A stretch of 8,191 nt of DNA from Ruminiclostridium sp. (GCA_021442645.1 JABUSR010000052.1:1-8191); one strand, 5' to 3'; positions 1 to 5,818 are shown, counted from the first letter of the stretch. Program-made: numbers and translations. The notes: generated by a model not told the origin, from the letters alone.

Positions 1-354
1 CGGGCCTTTCTGCTGGAGATGCAGCGGTCCCTGGCCCGGGAGAACAGCGTTATTATGGACGGCCGGGACATCGGTACTGTGGTTTTGCCGGATGCTGATG
101 TGAAGATATTCCTGACTGCTTCCGTGGAGGAACGGGCCCGGCGCCGCCACAGAGAACTTCTGGAAAAGGGGCAGGAGGTTTCTTTTGAGCGGGTGAAAGA
201 GGAGATTGCCCAACGGGACTATGCTGACAGCCACCGGGCAGCGGCGCCTCTGCGTCAGGCGGAGGACGCCGTGGTGGTGGATACCTCGAGCCTGGACCTG
301 GAGGGGAGCATTGACCTCCTGCAAACCATTGTGAAAGAGAGGCTGAAGCTTTGA
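1..354 (+). CDS. cmk: Cytidylate kinase, C-terminal part (5' end outside window)
   Basis: This is the last 117 residues of a (d)CMP kinase, which transfers phosphate from ATP to CMP or dCMP in the cytoplasm. The frame is open from base 1, so the gene begins upstream; the N-terminal P-loop is missing from the window. The visible part carries the family hallmark DGRDIGTVVLPDADVKIFL (about residues 20-38 of the fragment) followed by ASVEERARRR, the nucleotide-binding and arginine-rich lid region. The remaining length fits a normal enzyme of about 220 residues, so this is truncation by the window edge and not a broken gene. The ATG at 19 is internal, inside a conserved helix, and is not the start. 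The stop overlaps the TTG start of the next gene by 4 bp, so the two are probably translationally coupled. The order cmk followed by an S1 gene is widespread in bacteria. Confidence 0.95.
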   Translation, partial: RAFLLEMQRSLARENSVIMDGRDIGTVVLPDADVKIFLTASVEERARRRHRELLEKGQEVSFERVKEEIAQRDYADSHRAAAPLRQAEDAVVVDTSSLDLEGSIDLLQTIVKERLKL

Positions 355-950
355 GAAAGTACGATTTTGCCCATGGTATGTCCAAGGTCATCTTTGGGAT
401 TGGGAACCTCTTCAAGCCGACCAAGGTCTACGGCAGGGAGAACATCCCCCGGGGCCCTGCAGTCATCTGCGCAAACCATGTATACAACACAGATCCGTTT
501 TACATCGTTACCTCCTTTCCGCGGCAGGAGCAGGTGTGGATCATGGCCAAGGAAGAGATATCTCACTGGCCGGTGGTAAGTTCTGTGCTCAACTGGCTGG
601 GGTTCATCATCTGGGTCAAACGGGGCAAGGCCGATGTGGGTGCGGTAAAATCTGCCCTGAAGGCCCTAAAGGGGGGAGACAAACTCCTTATCTTCCCTGA
701 GGGTACCAGAAATGATGAGATCGGCGACGGGAAAACGGGCGCAGCCATGATGGCCATCCGCAGTAAGGTCCCTATCATTCCGGTTCACATCTCCACCCAG
801 CGGGGTCTTTTCACCCCGGTTAGGATCCACATCGGTGAGGCTTACCTGCCATTTACAGAGGATCGTAAGGCCACTACGGACGACTATCAGGCAGCCACCG
901 ATGTTCTGATGGAGAAAATCAAGGCTCTGGGCGGGGAGGAAGCACCGTGA
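351..950 (+). CDS. plsC: 1-acyl-sn-glycerol-3-phosphate acyltransferase (PlsC family)
   Basis: The product is a 199-residue membrane-associated acyltransferase, predicted to add a fatty acyl chain to lysophosphatidate to give phosphatidate in phospholipid synthesis. Motif I (H-x4-D) is NHVYNTDPF with H43 and D48. The glycerol-phosphate-binding motif FPEGTRND lies at about 115-122 with E117. The motif IV-like VPIIPV follows at about 139-144. The length is typical of short PlsC proteins. I chose the TTG at 351 because AGAGAGG at about 336-342 is well spaced and because the frame then overlaps cmk by the common TTGA arrangement; an in-frame ATG at 378 is a weaker alternative. The stop overlaps the GTG start of the ispH-S1 fusion (GTGA). 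The acyl donor (acyl-ACP, acyl-phosphate or acyl-CoA) cannot be told from sequence. Confidence 0.93.
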   Translation: MRKYDFAHGMSKVIFGIGNLFKPTKVYGRENIPRGPAVICANHVYNTDPFYIVTSFPRQEQVWIMAKEEISHWPVVSSVLNWLGFIIWVKRGKADVGAVKSALKALKGGDKLLIFPEGTRNDEIGDGKTGAAMMAIRSKVPIIPVHISTQRGLFTPVRIHIGEAYLPFTEDRKATTDDYQAATDVLMEKIKALGGEEAP

Positions 951-2926
951 GAGAGGTCATCCTCGCTAAGTCGGCGGGCTTCTGCTTTGGGGTCCGTCGG
1001 GCGGTGGAACTGGCGCAGAAGATCGCCGATTCCGAAGAGCCCTATGTGATGCTGGGCCCGGTCATCCACAATGACAATGTCATCGAGGAACTGGCAGCCC
1101 GGGGAGTAGGGTGTGTGGATTCCGTTGACCTAATCACCCCGGGATGCGGGGTAATTATACGATCCCATGGAGAGGGGAAGGCTGTTTACGATCGACTGGA
1201 GGAGATGGGCTGCCCCATTGCCGACGCTACCTGTTTGAATGTATCAAAAATCCATGAGATCGTGAAGGATGCCAGCGCCCGGGGGCGGCAGGTCATCATC
1301 ATCGGCGCACCGGAGCACCCGGAGGTGACGGCCATTGCCGGTTGGTGTGAAGGAGCAAAGATATTCCGCAACGAGGCCGAACTATCAAAATACATAGAGG
1401 AGACAAAGGAAAATCCACAAAAACCCATCACCATGGTCTCCCAAACTACATCTACGGATAAAATTTGGACTCCGTGCCGAGAAAAAATAAAAAAAGAGTA
1501 TACAAACGCAGAAATTTTTGATACAATATGTGATGCTACGTGTAAGCGGCAATCAGAAGCACAACGTCTGGCGGAGCACTGCGGCGCAATGATCGTAATC
1601 GGCGACCGAAAAAGCTCCAACACGAACCGTCTTGCTGAGTTATGCCGGGCGCACTGCCCGCTGGTTCTCCACATCAGTCGGGCTGAGGAGCTTGACCGGA
1701 GTATGGTGAGCGGGGTAGCTTCTGTGGGAATCACTGCCGGTGCTTCTACGCCGGAGTGGATAATAAAGGAGGTCAAAAACAAAATGAGCGACGAACAGAA
1801 CAATGTTATGGAGATCGAAGAGTCTTTTGCAGACATGCTGGAGAGATCCATCAAAACTTTAAATACTGGAGATAAGGTCACAGGTGTCGTTACCGGCATC
1901 ACCACTACCGAGGTCAATGTGGACCTGGGCACCAAGCATGCCGGCTATATCCCCCTGTCTGAGCTGTCTGACGACCCCACCGTGAAGGTTGAGGACATCG
2001 TGAAGGTCGGCGACGAGATTGAGACCTATGTTATGCGCGTTAACGACATGGAGGGCGTTGCGACCCTGTCTAAGAAGCGTTTGGATACCGTGAAGAACTG
2101 GGACACCATCGAGGCAGCTGTGGAAGACAAGACTGTCATGGAAGGTGTCGTCACCGAGGATAACAAGGGCGGTATCGTGGTCAATGTCAAGGGCATCCGC
2201 GTCTTCGTTCCCGCTTCCCAGACCGGTATGCCTCGCGGCGCTGACCTGTCTGAGATGATCAAGGAGCGCGTTCAGCTTCGGATCACCGAGGTTAACCGTT
2301 CCCGCCGTCGTGTGGTGGGCTCCATCCGTGCTGTGGCTGCGGAAGCACGGGCTGCCAAGGCTGCTGAAGTTTGGGACAACATCGAGGTGGGCAAGAAGTA
2401 CGAAGGTACCGTCAAGTCTCTGACCTCTTATGGCGCATTTGTGGACATCGGCGGTGTGGACGGCATGGTCCATGTGTCCGAACTGTCCTGGAGCCGTATC
2501 AAGAACCCCGCTGAGGTGGTTGCTGTCGGCGATGCTGTCTCCGTCTATGTTATTTCCTTCGACCCTGAGAAGAGAAAGATTTCCTTGGGCATGAAGGACC
2601 GCACCCAGAACCCTTGGGAGAAGTTCACTGCGACCTATGAGGTCGGCTCTGTGGCAAGCGTTCGCGTGGTCAAGCTGATGACCTTCGGCGCATTTGCTGA
2701 GATTGTTCCCGGCGTGGACGGTCTGATTCACATCTCCCAGATTGCTGACCACCGCATCGAGAAGCCCGGCGATGTTCTGGAAGAAGGCCAGATTGTTGAC
2801 GTGAAGGTCACCGATATTGACAATGAGCGGAAGAAGGTCTCTCTGTCCATCCGTGCTCTGCTGAACACTGCTGCTGAAGAAGAGACTGAGGTCGAGGCTG
2901 AGGCTGAGGCTGAGGACGCAGAGTAA
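947..2926 (+). CDS. ispH-rpsA: Fused 4-hydroxy-3-methylbut-2-enyl diphosphate reductase (IspH/LytB) and ribosomal protein S1
   Basis: This is a 659-residue two-part protein. Residues 1-279 are IspH, the 4Fe-4S enzyme that makes IPP and DMAPP in the last step of the MEP pathway. The cluster cysteines are C13 (GFCFGV), C96 (DATC) and C195 (DTIC). Active-site residues H41, H74, H124, E126 (HPEV) and T167 fall at the same numbers as in E. coli IspH. Residues 280-659 are S1-like, with four OB-fold S1 repeats at about 307-377, 396-461, 481-551 and 566-638, then an acidic EAEAEAED tail. Repeats 3 and 4 have the best RNA-binding signature (YGAFVDI...GMVHVSEL; FGAFAEI...GLIHISQI). This domain fusion is known in Clostridia. 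The GTG start is supported by GGGGAGGA at 933-940. Between about 1381 and 1560 the gene becomes much more A+T-rich, and an internal ribosome site sits at the domain junction. Confidence 0.96.
   Translation: MREVILAKSAGFCFGVRRAVELAQKIADSEEPYVMLGPVIHNDNVIEELAARGVGCVDSVDLITPGCGVIIRSHGEGKAVYDRLEEMGCPIADATCLNVSKIHEIVKDASARGRQVIIIGAPEHPEVTAIAGWCEGAKIFRNEAELSKYIEETKENPQKPITMVSQTTSTDKIWTPCREKIKKEYTNAEIFDTICDATCKRQSEAQRLAEHCGAMIVIGDRKSSNTNRLAELCRAHCPLVLHISRAEELDRSMVSGVASVGITAGASTPEWIIKEVKNKMSDEQNNVMEIEESFADMLERSIKTLNTGDKVTGVVTGITTTEVNVDLGTKHAGYIPLSELSDDPTVKVEDIVKVGDEIETYVMRVNDMEGVATLSKKRLDTVKNWDTIEAAVEDKTVMEGVVTEDNKGGIVVNVKGIRVFVPASQTGMPRGADLSEMIKERVQLRITEVNRSRRRVVGSIRAVAAEARAAKAAEVWDNIEVGKKYEGTVKSLTSYGAFVDIGGVDGMVHVSELSWSRIKNPAEVVAVGDAVSVYVISFDPEKRKISLGMKDRTQNPWEKFTATYEVGSVASVRVVKLMTFGAFAEIVPGVDGLIHISQIADHRIEKPGDVLEEGQIVDVKVTDIDNERKKVSLSIRALLNTAAEEETEVEAEAEAEDAE
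1499..1527 (+). promoter_or_regulatory. Possible internal promoter inside the ispH part
   Basis: TATACA at 1499-1504 (4 of 6 matches to the -35 consensus) is followed after 17 bases by TACAAT at 1522-1527 (5 of 6 matches to -10). Just upstream, 1481-1498 is almost pure A-tract, resembling an UP element. A transcript starting near 1534 would reach the internal S1 start at 1784 after about 250 bases. The elements lie in coding DNA, so chance matches in an A+T-rich stretch are a real alternative. Confidence 0.3.
1765..1786 (+). promoter_or_regulatory. Internal Shine-Dalgarno plus in-frame ATG at the IspH/S1 junction
   Basis: AAAGGAGGT at 1765-1773 is essentially a full match to the 16S anti-Shine-Dalgarno sequence. 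It ends 10 bases before an in-frame ATG at 1784 (codon 280). Starting there gives a 380-residue protein, MSDEQNNVMEIEESF..., which looks like the natural N-terminus of a stand-alone clostridial S1 protein. The site coincides with the domain boundary, which favours a retained or functional start over coincidence. Use of the site is inferred. Confidence 0.6.
2894..2917 (+). repeat. GAGGCT hexanucleotide tandem repeat in the S1 acidic tail
   Basis: Three exact GAGGCT units lie at 2894-2911, followed by a degenerate fourth (GAGGAC). They encode the Glu-Ala repeats of the acidic tail of the S1 part. Unit gain or loss would stay in frame and only change tail length. Confidence 0.8.
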
Positions 2927-2969
2927 TCCACCAATTTGGAATATCTGCTGCGGCAGAAGCACAGTATGA

Positions 2970-3004
2970 AAAAAGGGGGCTGCCGCTTGGACAGTCCCCT
3001 TTTT
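2970..3004 (+). terminator. Intrinsic terminator after ispH-rpsA
   Basis: The left arm AAAAAGGGGGCTG (2970-2982) pairs with CAGTCCCCTTTTT (2992-3004) through a 9-base loop, with one G-U pair. The right arm ends in a run of five T. It lies 44 bases after the stop of the fusion gene. A small separate hairpin (TCTGC/GCAGA, 2944-2957) precedes it. Confidence 0.88.
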
Positions 3005-3017
3005 GAACAGAAAAAAC

Positions 3018-3038
3018 AGAGGGTGGAGACGCCCCTCT
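3018..3038 (+). other. Small hairpin in the leader of the DUF1858 gene
   Basis: AGAGGG (3018-3023) can pair with CCCTCT (3033-3038), leaving a 9-base loop. It lies between the upstream terminator and the ribosome binding site of the small gene. There is no T-run after it, so it is not a terminator on its own. It may be a leader or processing hairpin, or chance. Confidence 0.35.
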
Positions 3039-3062
3039 ACCCGGAAAAATGGAGGAAACACC

Positions 3063-3272
3063 ATGGCTACCATTACCAAAGATACCATTGTGGGTGATAT
3101 CCTGGACATCGCCCCCGAGGCTGCACCTGCCTTCCTGAACATTGGCATGCATTGCCTGGGCTGCCCTGCGTCCCGGAATGAGACCGTTGAGGAGGCCTGC
3201 CTGGTCCATGACACATCTGTGGACGACCTGGTCAAGGAGCTCAACGACATTATTGCTGCAAAGAAGAAGTAA
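3063..3272 (+). CDS. DUF1858 / hybrid-cluster-associated redox disulfide domain protein
   Basis: This 69-residue soluble protein has the core GMHCLGCPASRNETVEEAC. It contains a CxxC pair at about residues 31 and 34, a third cysteine at about 45 and a following histidine (LVH). The pattern matches the DUF1858 family, also described as the hybrid cluster protein-associated redox disulfide domain; the biochemical role of the family is not established. A thiol redox or metal-binding function is inferred from CxxC. The ATG at 3063 is chosen because GGAGGAA (3051-3057) is ideally placed 5 bases upstream; the frame is open further upstream from 3003, but that would begin in the previous terminator. 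The gene stands between two terminators with no hybrid cluster protein gene nearby. The Lys-rich end (AAKKK) is common in small cytosolic proteins. Confidence 0.9.
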   Translation: MATITKDTIVGDILDIAPEAAPAFLNIGMHCLGCPASRNETVEEACLVHDTSVDDLVKELNDIIAAKKK

Positions 3273-3282
3273 GGGTACGAAC

Positions 3283-3312
3283 AAAAGGGGCGGGATCTCC
3301 CGCCTCTTTTTT
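3283..3312 (+). terminator. Intrinsic terminator between the DUF1858 gene and trmK
   Basis: AAAAGGGGCGGG (3283-3294) pairs with CCCGCCTCTTTT (3299-3310) through the 4-base loop ATCT, with one G-U pair. A run of six T spans 3307-3312. The hairpin ends about 20 bases before the trmK start codon. Confidence 0.88.
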
Positions 3313-3331
3313 ATGGACGAAAGGATCTGTT

Positions 3332-4036
3332 ATGAACAAACTGGAACTGTCGCCCCGACTGGCCGCCGTTGCGGCGCAGGTCCCTGCCGGGGCCAGACTG
3401 GCAGACGTGGGAACAGACCATGCCTATCTGCCGGTATTTCTGCTGCGGAACGGGAGAATCGACCGGGCGGTGGCCTCAGATGTTAACGAGGGCCCCCTTC
3501 AGCGGGGCCGGGAGACGGCCCGGAACTTCGGCGCAGAGGAGGCGGTTACCTTCCGGCGATGCGACGGGCTGGAGGGGATCGGCCCGGAGGAGGTTGATAC
3601 GGTGGCCATCTGCGGCATGGGCGGCGAGCTCATCGCTCGGATTCTGGACGCAGCACCTTGGACCCGGGAGGTCCTGCTCCTACTCCAGCCCATGAGCTCT
3701 CAGCCGGAACTGCGCCGGTGGCTATTGGAACACGGCTATGTGATTCGAAGAGAGACAGTGGCACAAGAGGGAAGCAAGTACTATGTAATCCTTACGGCGA
3801 CCGGAGGGCAGGAACCTGCGCCCTACACACCCGCAGAACTTTGGGCGGGTCGACAGATACCCGGCCAGGAGAATCCCCGGCGGGGGGGATATCTGGCAGA
3901 TCAGATCTGCAGAAGGGAGCGTGCTCTGGCCGGAATGCAGCAGGGGGAGACGAAACCGGAGAATTTGGCCCGGGAGGAAGCCCTTCTGGCTGAACTGAAG
4001 AAAATGGAAAGGGAGTGGAATGCATGGCAATGGTAA
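3332..4036 (+). CDS. trmK: tRNA (adenine(22)-N1)-methyltransferase TrmK
   Basis: The product is a 234-residue SAM-dependent class I methyltransferase, related to B. subtilis YqfN/TrmK, which methylates N1 of adenine 22 in tRNA. The SAM-binding motif I is LADVGTDHAYLP (residues 23-34, with D25, G27 and D29). The acidic-loop motif ASDVNEGPL lies near 48. The family-typical ICGMGGELI (near 95) and LQPMSSQPELRRWLL (near 120) complete the catalytic domain. The C-terminal third is rich in charged helix (EEALLAELKKMEREW), matching the coiled-coil tail of TrmK proteins. The ATG at 3332 has AAAGGA about 7 bases upstream. Its end overlaps the next gene, a nif3-like gene, an arrangement conserved across Firmicutes. 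A terminator sits just upstream, so expression depends on read-through or an unseen promoter. Confidence 0.93.
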   Translation: MNKLELSPRLAAVAAQVPAGARLADVGTDHAYLPVFLLRNGRIDRAVASDVNEGPLQRGRETARNFGAEEAVTFRRCDGLEGIGPEEVDTVAICGMGGELIARILDAAPWTREVLLLLQPMSSQPELRRWLLEHGYVIRRETVAQEGSKYYVILTATGGQEPAPYTPAELWAGRQIPGQENPRRGGYLADQICRRERALAGMQQGETKPENLAREEALLAELKKMEREWNAWQW

Positions 4037-4821
4037 AGGAAATCTATGAGATGCTGGACCAAAAGGCTCCATTCCGGTATCAGATGAGCTTTGACAACGC
4101 GGGGTTTCTGGTGGGCCGAGGAGACCGGCTGGTTACGAAAGTGCTGGTGGCCCTGGATATAACACCGGAGACCATCGACGAAGCGGAAGCCAAAGGCTGT
4201 CAGCTTATCGTGGCACATCACCCTGTGATCTGGGGGCAGATTGGGAAGGTTACAGATGAGACCTCTACCGGTCAGAACATTCTGGCACTCATCGAAAAGA
4301 ACATTGCCGCTATCTGTGCCCACACGAATTTGGACGCGGCTGAGGGCGGCGTCAATTCGGAATTGGCCCGGCTGGTTGGCCTGGAGGAGCCGGTTCCTCT
4401 GGAGGTAGACGGTGTGGACGAGATGGGTGTGTCCTACGGCGTTGGTCGGGTGGGGGTCCTGTCCGAGGGGCCCATGACACTGAAGCGTTTTGCCGATCAT
4501 ACCAAGGAAGTTCTCGGCCTGGAGGGGATCCGGGTCATGGATGTCGGTGTTCCAGTCCGGAAGGTGGCGGTGGGGGGCGGTGCCTGCGGAAGCATGCTCC
4601 CCTTGGTCAAGGCACAGGGATGCGATACCTTCCTGACCTCTGACCTGAAGCACGACATCTATCTGGAGGCGAGAACGCTGGGTATCAATCTGCTGGACGC
4701 CGGGCACTATTCCACCGAGACGGTGATATGCCCCGTGGTAAAAGAATGGCTGGAGACAGCCTTTCCCGGTCTGCAGGTAGAGATATCTGCTAAACAGAGA
4801 GAGGTTTTCGCATATTTATGA
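4024..4821 (+). CDS. Nif3-like dinuclear metal-centre protein (YqfO/YbgI family)
   Basis: This 265-residue protein belongs to the Nif3/DUF34 family of toroidal hexamers that bind two metal ions; the cellular reaction is still unsettled. Metal-ligand motifs are all present: VAHHPVIW (H65, H66), AHTNLDAAEGGVN (H100, D104) and GHYSTE (H228, E232). DNAG near residue 24 is also typical. At about 265 residues it lacks the extra PII-like central domain of the longer B. subtilis YqfO and resembles the short YbgI type. Start choice: ATG 4024 has AAGGGAG (4009-4015) 8 bases upstream. An in-frame GTG at 4015 would overlap that site, and ATG 4030 is spaced too far. With this start the gene overlaps trmK by 13 bp in another frame, implying translational coupling. 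No clear terminator follows; a CTTGTC/GACAAG hairpin is present at 4831-4846. Confidence 0.93.
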   Translation: MAMVKEIYEMLDQKAPFRYQMSFDNAGFLVGRGDRLVTKVLVALDITPETIDEAEAKGCQLIVAHHPVIWGQIGKVTDETSTGQNILALIEKNIAAICAHTNLDAAEGGVNSELARLVGLEEPVPLEVDGVDEMGVSYGVGRVGVLSEGPMTLKRFADHTKEVLGLEGIRVMDVGVPVRKVAVGGGACGSMLPLVKAQGCDTFLTSDLKHDIYLEARTLGINLLDAGHYSTETVICPVVKEWLETAFPGLQVEISAKQREVFAYL

Positions 4822-4830
4822 GGAAGAACG

Positions 4831-4846
4831 CTTGTCAAGGGACAAG
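4831..4846. repeat. Inverted repeat overlapping the -35 box upstream of the yebC-family gene
   Basis: CTTGTC (4831-4836) and GACAAG (4841-4846) form a perfect 6-bp inverted repeat around AAGG. It covers the -35 hexamer, a position used by repressor operators. It also begins 9 bases after the nif3 stop and could instead be a weak transcript-end hairpin, although no T-run follows. Confidence 0.6.
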
Positions 4847-4860
4847 GGATATGATAAAAT
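4832..4860 (+). promoter_or_regulatory. Sigma-A-type promoter for the yebC-family gene
   Basis: TTGTCA at 4832-4837 (one mismatch to TTGACA) and TAAAAT at 4855-4860 (one mismatch to TATAAT) are separated by exactly 17 bases. A transcript starting near 4867 would have a leader of about 75 bases. The -35 box lies inside the inverted repeat listed separately. Confidence 0.7.
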
Positions 4861-4873
4861 TACTTAGTTAAAG

Positions 4874-4910
4874 ATTGCGCAGGAAACGCCCAAGGCGTGG
4901 TCCCGCGAAT
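4874..4910 (+). other. Foldable leader upstream of the yebC-family gene
   Basis: ACGCC (4886-4890) pairs with GGCGT (4894-4898) around CAA. Outer segments can extend the stem: GGA (4882-4884) with TCC (4901-4903), CGC (4878-4880) with GCG (4905-4907), and ATT (4874-4876) with AAT (4908-4910), with small bulges between. It does not match any riboswitch class I can recognise. It ends about 12 bases before the ribosome binding site AGGAAGGG (4923-4930). Confidence 0.4.
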
Positions 4911-4940
4911 AATTTATAAAGCAGGAAGGGAACGATACCT

Positions 4941-5675
4941 ATGTCCGGACATTCCAAGTGGCATAATATTCAGAAGACCAAGGGCGCAGCCGACGCAAAG
5001 CGCAGCGCCGCATTCACCAAGATCGCCAAGGAAATCATTGTGGCCGTTAAGACCGGCGGCTCCGGCGATCCCGCCAATAACTCCCGCCTGGCAACCGTTA
5101 TTGCCAAGGCAAAGTCCGCCAATATGCCCAACGATAACATCAAGCGAACCATCGAGAAGGCGCTGGGCTCCAACAATACCGATAGCTACGAATCCGTGGT
5201 ATATGAGGGCTATGGGCCCAGCGGCGTTGCCGTGATCGTCGAGGCTCTGACCGACAACCGTCAGCGCACTGCTCCTGAAGTCCGTCACCTGCTGGATAAG
5301 TACGGCAAGGGCCTGGGTGCCACCGGCTGTGTGTCTTGGTCTTTCGACCGGAAGGGTGTGATCATCCTTGCAAACGAGGATGGAGACTTGGACGAGGATA
5401 CCGTGATGATGGATGCGCTGGACTGTGGTGCGGCTGACATCGAACCGGAAGAGGAGTGCTTCACCATCTATACTGAACCCGATGACTGCGGTGCTGTGGC
5501 CTCTGCCATGGAAGCGAAGGGCTATGTGTTTGCCTCTGCACAGGTGGAAATGGTCCCCCAGAATTATGTGACTCTTACTGACCCCGCAGATATCAAGAAC
5601 ATGGAGAAACTGATTGACTTCCTGGAAGACAACGACGACGTACAGAATGTCTATCACAATTGGGAGCAGGAGTGA
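4941..5675 (+). CDS. YebC/PmpR (TACO1) family protein
   Basis: The 244-residue product begins with the signature MSGHSKWHNIQKTKGAADA, followed by AFTKIAKEIIVAVKTGG and NMPNDNIKRTIEKA, which mark the N-terminal helical domain of the family. The centre has YEGYGPSGVAVIVEALTDN, and the end is the DUF28 alpha/beta region (KLIDFLEDNDDVQNVYHNW). Length is normal for the family. Members were long annotated as transcriptional regulators; mitochondrial TACO1 and more recently bacterial homologues are linked to translation of proline-rich or difficult sequences, so a ribosome-associated role is likely. Which paralogue type (YebC1 or YebC2) it is cannot be settled here. The ATG at 4941 has AGGAAGGG 10 bases upstream. 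It is a single-gene unit with its own promoter and a strong terminator. Codon use is strongly biased (AAG, CTG, GTC), similar to the S1 part, suggesting good expression. Confidence 0.95.
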   Translation: MSGHSKWHNIQKTKGAADAKRSAAFTKIAKEIIVAVKTGGSGDPANNSRLATVIAKAKSANMPNDNIKRTIEKALGSNNTDSYESVVYEGYGPSGVAVIVEALTDNRQRTAPEVRHLLDKYGKGLGATGCVSWSFDRKGVIILANEDGDLDEDTVMMDALDCGAADIEPEEECFTIYTEPDDCGAVASAMEAKGYVFASAQVEMVPQNYVTLTDPADIKNMEKLIDFLEDNDDVQNVYHNWEQE

Positions 5676-5724
5676 GTTAGACTCCGACGGCGTGTCCGTC
5701 CCTGCCCCTATACTCTGACTGTAT

Positions 5725-5764
5725 AAAAAACACCTTTTTGCCGGATGGCAAAAAGGTGTTTTTT
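5725..5764. terminator. Bidirectional intrinsic terminator between convergent genes
   Basis: AAAAAACACCTTTTTGCC (5725-5742) and its exact reverse complement (5747-5764) form a perfect 18-bp stem around GGAT. The stem starts with six A and ends with six T, so it gives a T-run on both strands. It serves the yebC-family gene on the + strand and can stop leftward transcripts from the - strand genes. A smaller hairpin GACGG/CCGTC (5686-5700) precedes it. Confidence 0.93.
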
Positions 5765-5818
5765 GGTGCAGGATAAAGGGCCTTTTTCCAGCAGGCCGGA
5801 AAAGCGGCCGAAAAGGGC

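Noticed and set aside
1465..1493. TTGGAC, 17 bases, TAAAAA as an internal promoter
   Set aside because: The -35 matches consensus at only three positions, and the -10 lies in a simple A-tract. The pair at 1499-1527 is better.
1186..1935. 249-codon open frame on the - strand opposite ispH
   Set aside because: It is antisense to conserved IspH residues, has no family signature, and has no credible start context.
3003..3062. Upstream extension of the DUF1858 gene to an ATG at 3003
   Set aside because: This start would lie in the T-run of the preceding terminator and add a basic, low-complexity stretch. ATG 3063 has an ideal ribosome site and matches the family N-terminus.
1859..3250. 463-codon open frame on the - strand opposite the S1 part
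   Set aside because: It lies antisense to a well-supported S1 coding region and crosses the terminator. The open frame is explained by the strongly biased codon use of S1; the translation has no recognisable domain.
4015..4023. GTG at 4015 as the nif3 start
   Set aside because: It would overlap the likely ribosome site AAGGGAG and adds only three unsupported residues; ATG 4024 is correctly spaced.
3901..4707. 268-codon open frame on the - strand opposite nif3
   Set aside because: It is a shadow of the Nif3-like gene and spans the trmK/nif3 overlap; all metal-ligand motifs are in the + strand frame.
4874..4940. A known riboswitch upstream of the yebC-family gene
   Set aside because: I compared the leader by eye with preQ1, c-di-GMP, fluoride, SAM and guanidine classes and saw none of their conserved cores. 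It is kept only as an unclassified structured leader.
5770..5818. Complex repeat structure from GGCC and CTTTTT/GAAAAG segments
   Set aside because: The segments can pair in several competing imperfect ways and none is clearly dominant. Nothing beyond spacer between convergent terminators is supported.
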